DNA of 64,000 nucleotides from Streptomyces sp. NBC_01451 (GTDB lineage Bacteria; Actinomycetota; Actinomycetes; Streptomycetales; Streptomycetaceae): NCBI RefSeq assembly GCF_036227485.1, contig NZ_CP109479.1, positions 7,874,001 to 7,938,000 of the forward strand, read 5' to 3'. Shown piece by piece: positions 59,637 to 64,000 of this stretch (position 1 is its first letter; each line of letters starts with the position of its first letter). The notes under the pieces were generated by a model. It saw only the letters and a program-made list of their open reading frames with translations, ran no database searches and was not told where the DNA came from. The position numbers and the translations under genes were made by a program.

Positions 59637-60692
59637 ATGCAGCTCGGGATCAACCTCGGCTACTGGGGCGCCGGAATGGACGCGGACAATCTGGCCGTCG
59701 CGCAGGAGGCCGACCGCCTCGGATACGCCGTCTGCTGGGCCGCCGAGGCCTACGGTTCGGACGCGGCCACCGTGCTGACCTGGGTCGCCGCCCAGACGGA
59801 GCGCATCGACGTCGGCTCGGCCATCTTCCAGATTCCGGCCCGCCAGCCCGCGATGACCGCGATGACCGCCGCGACACTGGACTCGCTCTCCGGCGGGCGG
59901 TTCCGGCTCGGTCTCGGTGTCTCCGGGCCGCAGGTCTCCGAGGGCTGGTACGGCGTCAAGTTCGACAAGCCGCTCTCCCGGACCCGCGAGTACGTGGAGA
60001 TCGTACGCAAGGCGATGAGCCGTGAGCGGCTCTCCCACGACGGTGAGCACTGGACGCTGCCGCTGCCCGGCGGCCCCGGCAAGCCCATCAAGCTGACCGT
60101 GCACCCCGAGCGCGAGCACATCCCGCTCTACATCGCCGCGATCGGCCCCAAGAACCTCGAACAGACCGGCGAGATCGCCGACGGCGCGCTGCTCATCTTC
60201 CCGTCCGCCGCGCACATCGAGGACACCGCCATCCAGTACCTGCGCGCGGGGCGTGAGAAGGCCGGCAAGACCCTCGAAGGGTTCGACGTCTGCCCGACGC
60301 TGCCGCTCGCCGTCGGCGACGACAAGGACGTGGCGACACTCGCCGACACCTTCCGGCCGTACACCGCCCTGTACGTGGGCGGCATGGGCAGCCGTAAGCA
60401 GAACTTCTACAACCAGCTCGCCCAGCGCATGGGGTACGAGAAGGAAGCCGCCGAGATCCAGGACAAGTACCTGTCCGGCGACAAGGAGGGCGCCGCGGCG
60501 GCCATTCCGCACGACCTGATCGACCAGACGACGCTGCTCGGCTCGGTGGACCGGATCGCCGACCGGATGCGGGCCTACGCCGCGGCCGGTGTCACCACGC
60601 TCACCCTCGCCCCGGCCGGCTTCACGCTGGACGAGCGGCTCGCCTCGCTCCGGGCGGGCACCGACGCCCTGGAGCGCGCCGGACTCGCGTAG
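59637..60692 (+). CDS. LLM-class F420-dependent oxidoreductase
   Basis: A 351-residue luciferase-like barrel: MQLGINLGYWG start, VGSAIFQIPARQPAMTAM, then SGGRFRLGLGVSGPQV, PLYIAAIGPKNLE and a C-terminal LAPAGFTLDE. These are typical of F420-using LLM reductases or dehydrogenases (Rv-type 'MSMEG' group), acting in the cytoplasm on an unknown small molecule. The ATG follows AAGGGGAATCGGCC. A possible operator lies directly upstream and a hairpin follows the gene. Confidence 0.92.
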   Translation: MQLGINLGYWGAGMDADNLAVAQEADRLGYAVCWAAEAYGSDAATVLTWVAAQTERIDVGSAIFQIPARQPAMTAMTAATLDSLSGGRFRLGLGVSGPQVSEGWYGVKFDKPLSRTREYVEIVRKAMSRERLSHDGEHWTLPLPGGPGKPIKLTVHPEREHIPLYIAAIGPKNLEQTGEIADGALLIFPSAAHIEDTAIQYLRAGREKAGKTLEGFDVCPTLPLAVGDDKDVATLADTFRPYTALYVGGMGSRKQNFYNQLAQRMGYEKEAAEIQDKYLSGDKEGAAAAIPHDLIDQTTLLGSVDRIADRMRAYAAAGVTTLTLAPAGFTLDERLASLRAGTDALERAGLA

Positions 60693-60725
60693 GGGACGCA
60701 GCCGGCAGAGGCGGAGAAGTTCCGC

Positions 60726-60766
60726 GGCCGTGGTGGGGGCTCGGGGGTCTTCCCCGCCACGGCCGT
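60726..60766 (+). terminator. Hairpin after the LLM oxidoreductase gene
   Basis: CGGCCGTGGTGGGG pairs with CCCCGCCACGGCCG (one G-T) around a 13-base loop, 33 bases after the stop codon. The remaining bases to 60990 hold no gene; the ferritin gene's promoter must be there. Confidence 0.7.
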
Positions 60767-60990
60767 CACGGAGCACAACGCGTCGCGGACGCGGCGGTTA
60801 CGGCTCCCACGGCCTGCGGACACTCGTACTTACGTCCTGAAGCGCAGCTGCTGGTCCTTCTTTCGGCGGAGTTGCACGGCGCAGCTGTTGCAGTGTCCCC
60901 GGCACCGCATTTGACTCGGTGTCCGACACGTTCTTCCGCGTTCTTCCACGTTCTTCGCGGAACGCCGCAGATCTGCGAGAGGTGCCTCTG

Positions 60991-61779
60991 ATGCTTTCGG
61001 CCCGGAGCCTGTTCCAGGAGATCCTCGACAACGACGATTCCTTCCGCCTCTTCTGCTCCATCGCGGCCGGCGGGGAGTCCCAGGGCGGCTGGGAGAACGC
61101 CCGGATCGCCGCGCTCGTCCCGGCGAGCGAACGCGCGCTCGCGCCCAGGATCAGCCGCCACGGCGCGGACGAGGACAAGCACGGGCGGATCTTCAACGCC
61201 CTCATGAAGAAGCGCGGCCTCCAGCCCGTCGACGTCCCGGCCGACACCGACTACACGATGCTGCTGGAACGGCGGGGCATCGGTCTCCCGCACGAGAAGC
61301 TCAGGAGCGACGAACCGCTGACCGTGCGGGACATCGTCACCTACCTCTCCCACAGCCGCGTCACCGAGCAGCGCGCCTCCGAGGAGATGGAACTGCTGCG
61401 CAGGCATTTCGGCGACCACCCCGACCTCGGCCGCGCGGTGCGGATGATCTCCCGCGACGAGGACAACCACCTCGCCTACTGCCACGAGGAACTCCTGCGC
61501 CTCGCGGCGGCCGGCCATGGCCGTGCCATCCAGCGGACGCTGCGCGAGTGCGCGCTCGCCGAGATCCTTGTCTACCGGGACGTCAGCCTCGCGGTCATGG
61601 CCCACATGGGGCGCGTCCTGGGCTGGCCGAGGCCCAAGGCGGCGCTCCTCGCGGCGGGCATCCACGCGGTGTACGTCTACGAGCGCGCCGTCGGCTGGCG
61701 CCGCATGGTCTCCCTGCGGATGCCCGAGCGGCGCGACGCGCTGGGCGGTCCGGCGCCCATGTCACCCGAGTTCGCCTGA
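60991..61779 (+). CDS. Ferritin-like domain protein
   Basis: A 262-residue helical protein with the spaced carboxylate/His ligands of the ferritin-like superfamily: GADEDKHGRIF, EQRASEEMELLRR and RDEDNHLAYCHEEL (two ExxH-type pairs). That indicates a di-iron site for oxidation or iron handling. The C-terminal third has longer hydrophobic helices (AILVYRDVSLAVMAHMGR, AALLAAGIHAVYVYE). I start it at the ATG at 60991 behind GAGAGG; the frame reaches to 60919. Substrate unknown. Confidence 0.82.
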   Translation: MLSARSLFQEILDNDDSFRLFCSIAAGGESQGGWENARIAALVPASERALAPRISRHGADEDKHGRIFNALMKKRGLQPVDVPADTDYTMLLERRGIGLPHEKLRSDEPLTVRDIVTYLSHSRVTEQRASEEMELLRRHFGDHPDLGRAVRMISRDEDNHLAYCHEELLRLAAAGHGRAIQRTLRECALAEILVYRDVSLAVMAHMGRVLGWPRPKAALLAAGIHAVYVYERAVGWRRMVSLRMPERRDALGGPAPMSPEFA

Positions 61780-61805
61780 GCCGTGCCGCCCGAGGGAGGC
61801 ACGGC
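61780..61805. terminator. Hairpin between the ferritin-like and CorA genes
   Basis: GCCGTGCC pairs with GGCACGGC around GCCCGAGGGA just after the ferritin-like stop. A 15-base direct repeat (ACGGCACCGCGGCAG, at 61801 and 61818) follows before the convergent corA end. Confidence 0.6.
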
Positions 61806-61844
61806 ACCGCGGCAGTACGGCACCGCGGCAGGACGGTGGCCGTG

Positions 61845-62858
61845 CTACAGCCAGCCCCGGCGTTTGAACATCCGGTACAGCAGGACCTCCACCACGGCCA
61901 TCGCCGCGATCAGCGCCGGGTAGGACCACACCCAGCGGAGTTCCGGCATGTGGTCGAAGTTCATGCCGTAGATCCCCGCGACCATCGTGGGAAAGGCCGC
62001 CATGGCGGCGAACGCGGAGATCTTCCGCATGTCGTCGTTCTGCCGGACGCTCATCTGCGCGAGGTGGGCCGACAGGACGTCGGAGACCAGCCGGTCCAGG
62101 CCCTCCACGGACTCGTTCACGCGCGTGAGGTGGTCGCTGACGTCCCGGAAGAAGGGCTCGGCCTTCTCGTGGACGAAGGGCACGCGGGTGCCGAAGAGGC
62201 CCGTGCCCGAGAGTCTGCCGAGTGGTGCCGCCAGCGGGCCGGTGGCGCGGCGGAACTCCAGGATCTGCCGTTTGAAGGTGTAGATGCGCGACGCCGTGTG
62301 GCGCGAGCCCCCGTCGGACGGTGAGAACACCTCCGCCTCCAGCTCCTCCAGGTCGGTGCCCAGCTCGTCCGCCACTTCCACGTAGTGGTCGACGACGGCG
62401 TCGGCGATCGTGTAGAGCACCGCCGTGGGGCCGTGGCGCAGCATCTCCGGCTCCGCCTCCAGCCGGTGCCGTACGGCCGCGAGGGGCGCCTCCTCGCCGT
62501 GCCGCACGGTCACCACGAAGGAGTCGCCGATGAAGACCATGATCTCGCCGGAGGAGACGATGTCGGCGTTCGGCTCGTACCCGACCGGTTTGAGCACCAT
62601 GAACAGCGAGTCGTCGTACACCTCCAACTTCGGCCGCTGATGCGCCTTGAGGGCGTCCTCGACGGCCAGGGGGTGCAGTCCGAACTCCCGCGTGACCTGC
62701 TCGAACTCCTTCTCGGTGGGCTCGTGCAGGCCGACCCAGACGAACGAGTCCCCGACGTCGTCCGCGCGGCACTCGTCGAGGGCGTCGGAGAAGTCCGCGG
62801 GCTTCTCGGTCCGGCGTCCGTCACGGTAGATGGCGCAGTCGACGATCACGATGCGCAT
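61845..62858 (-). CDS. corA: CorA-family magnesium/cobalt transporter
   Basis: A 337-residue protein with a cytoplasmic alpha/beta funnel, long helices and two C-terminal membrane segments. The signature YGMNF stands at the end of the first (AGIYGMNFDHMPEL). This is the CorA Mg2+ channel. The ATG at 62858 (MRIVIVDCAIY) gives the usual length; a GTG at 62885 is the other option. Convergent with the ferritin-like gene. Confidence 0.93.
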   Translation of the reverse strand: MRIVIVDCAIYRDGRRTEKPADFSDALDECRADDVGDSFVWVGLHEPTEKEFEQVTREFGLHPLAVEDALKAHQRPKLEVYDDSLFMVLKPVGYEPNADIVSSGEIMVFIGDSFVVTVRHGEEAPLAAVRHRLEAEPEMLRHGPTAVLYTIADAVVDHYVEVADELGTDLEELEAEVFSPSDGGSRHTASRIYTFKRQILEFRRATGPLAAPLGRLSGTGLFGTRVPFVHEKAEPFFRDVSDHLTRVNESVEGLDRLVSDVLSAHLAQMSVRQNDDMRKISAFAAMAAFPTMVAGIYGMNFDHMPELRWVWSYPALIAAMAVVEVLLYRMFKRRGWL

Positions 62859-62926
62859 TCTCCCGCCGCCCGGCCGGAAAAGCACCCCGGCCTCGCTCCG
62901 GGTGCCCTGCGCCTACCCTGGGCGGC

Positions 62927-63613
62927 ATGCCCACGCTGATCCTCGTCCGGCACGGACGTTCCACCGCCAACACCTCTGGAGTGCTCGCCGGCCGCACACC
63001 CGGCGTCGCCCTCGACGAGCGGGGCGTCGCGCAGGCCGCCGCGCTGCCCGGGCGCCTCGCCGAGCTGCCGATCTCCGAGATCGTCACCAGCCCGCTCCAG
63101 CGCTGCCAGGAGACGGTCCGGCCCCTTCTCGGAGCCAGGCCGGAACTGCGCCCGCACACCGAGGAGCGGATCTCGGAGTGCGACTACGGGGACTGGTCCG
63201 GGCGCAAGCTCGCCGAGCTGACGGACGAACCCCTGATGCAGGTCGTCCAGGCCCATCCGACGGCCGCCGCCTTCCCCGGCGGCGAGTCCATGCGGGCCAT
63301 GCAGACACGCGCGGCCGAAGCCGTACGTGAGTGGAACGCGCGCGTGGAGGCCGATCACGGCGCCGACGCCGTCTACCTCATGTGCTCGCACGGCGACATC
63401 ATCAAGTCCCTCGTCGCGGACGCGCTCGGGCTTCATCTCGACCTCTTTCAACGGGTGTCCGTAGAACCGTGTTCCATCACCGCGATCCGTTACACCCGCC
63501 TCAGGCCGTTTCTCGTCCGTCTCGGGGACACCGGCGACTTCGCCTCCCTGGTGCCGCGCGAGGAAGCCCCGGGCGAGGAAGCCGCGGTCGGGGGTGGTGC
63601 GGGCGCACCGTGA
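62927..63613 (+). CDS. Histidine phosphatase family protein (MSMEG_4193-like)
   Basis: A 228-residue phosphoglycerate-mutase-like phosphatase: LVRHGRSTAN with the phospho-His, SPLQRCQET, ECDYGDWSGRKL, FPGGESM and CSHGDIIK with the second His. It hydrolyses phosphate esters; the true substrate is unknown. It precedes the DUF3090 gene by 92 bases, an order I recall as conserved in actinobacteria together with an SCO1664-type protein beyond the window. Confidence 0.9.
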   Translation: MPTLILVRHGRSTANTSGVLAGRTPGVALDERGVAQAAALPGRLAELPISEIVTSPLQRCQETVRPLLGARPELRPHTEERISECDYGDWSGRKLAELTDEPLMQVVQAHPTAAAFPGGESMRAMQTRAAEAVREWNARVEADHGADAVYLMCSHGDIIKSLVADALGLHLDLFQRVSVEPCSITAIRYTRLRPFLVRLGDTGDFASLVPREEAPGEEAAVGGGAGAP

Positions 63614-63665
63614 TCGTCGGCCGCAGTAGGGTGAAGCGGTCGCGGTAGCGCCGCGGACGCCGAAA

Positions 63666-63693
63666 ATCATTCGATTCAAATCATTCGATTCAA
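63666..63693. repeat. Two tandem 14-bp units (ATCATTCGATTCAA) before the DUF3090 gene
   Basis: Two perfect copies, unusually AT-rich for this genome, directly upstream of the GGAGACAGGAC ribosome site. Could be an operator pair or part of a promoter. Confidence 0.85.
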
Positions 63694-63705
63694 TGGAGAC
63701 AGGAC

Positions 63706-64000
63706 GTGTCCCGTCAGGTGTTCCTCTACGACCCGCCGGACCGTTTCGTGGCCGGCACGGTCGGACTGCCCGGGCGCCGTACGTTCTTCCTCCAGGCCAC
63801 CGCCGGCCCCCGGGTGACCAGTGTGGCCCTGGAGAAGACCCAGGTCGCCGCGCTCGCCGAACGCATGGACGAACTGCTCGACGAGGTCGTACGCCGTAGC
63901 GGGGGCAACGCCGCCGTCCCGGCCGTCGCTCCCACCGAGGTGTCCGACACCCGCCCCCTCGACACCCCTGTCGAGGAGGAGTTCCGGGTCGGCACCATGG
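63706..64000 (+). CDS. DUF3090-family protein, N-terminal part (cut by the window edge)
   Basis: Starts with a GTG behind GGAGACAGGAC and reads SRQVFLYDPPDRFVAGTVG, the conserved start of DUF3090 proteins, then a repeated strand pattern RRTFFLQATAGPRVTSVALEK. The visible 98 residues run to the window's end; the usual protein is about 200 residues. Function unknown; linked in many actinobacteria with the phosphatase gene just upstream. Confidence 0.88.
   Translation, partial: MSRQVFLYDPPDRFVAGTVGLPGRRTFFLQATAGPRVTSVALEKTQVAALAERMDELLDEVVRRSGGNAAVPAVAPTEVSDTRPLDTPVEEEFRVGTM

Overview
The window is high-GC chromosomal DNA of a Streptomyces. The chaplin pair chpH/chpC, GTG and TTG starts behind purine-rich ribosome sites, the DUF5703 and DUF3090 proteins and the F420-type reductase all fit this genus. 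No phage, transposase or integrase gene is visible.

Layout. (1) 1-584: the end of a membrane cytochrome b gene. (2) 703-5369: a gluconate/idonate module, with an idonate-type dehydrogenase, an SDR gluconate 5-dehydrogenase, a GntP permease and gluconokinase on the minus strand, and a divergent GntR/FadR regulator. Two matching GTCNGAC sites lie between kinase and regulator. (3) 5366-11230: a SEC-C/YchJ protein, an M1 aminopeptidase and an overlapping Pls/PosA-type synthetase (adenylation, carrier, membrane and hexapeptide domains) whose specificity residues look lysine-like. (4) 11559-51223: a type VII (ESX) secretion locus. Core parts are eccD, eccB, two WXG100 genes, eccC (divergent), a mycosin, and an EccA-like protein that fuses a beta-helix to two AAA+ domains. 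The eccD-side genes run leftward through small accessory proteins, including a 25-residue ORF held by ATGA overlaps on both sides. They end in a 6,991-residue modular protein followed by a membrane ricin-lectin protein. No EccE was recognised. (5) 51374-64000: core-type genes: tRNA-Leu(GAG), M20 peptidase, chpH, chpC, DUF5703, an acidic protein, a degenerate RecD-like protein, aldo/keto reductase, LLM oxidoreductase, ferritin-like protein, CorA, a histidine phosphatase and the start of a DUF3090 gene.

How they work together. The ESX genes would export WXG100 dimers and probably the giant protein, whose N-terminus is WXG100-like. That protein contains a TIKI/EreA-like GExH domain, three intact zincin (HExxHxxGxxD) modules plus one decayed copy, three large repeats of a possible GT-B-like domain, coiled coils, a beta-rich stretch and a C-terminal OTU-like cysteine-peptidase pair whose second copy has lost its Cys. 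Two neighbouring repeat-plus-zincin units lie exactly 2,460 bp apart with near-identical DNA, so the gene is still being reshaped by duplication or conversion. This protein is the best candidate for an undescribed system. Family calls rest on motifs read by eye.
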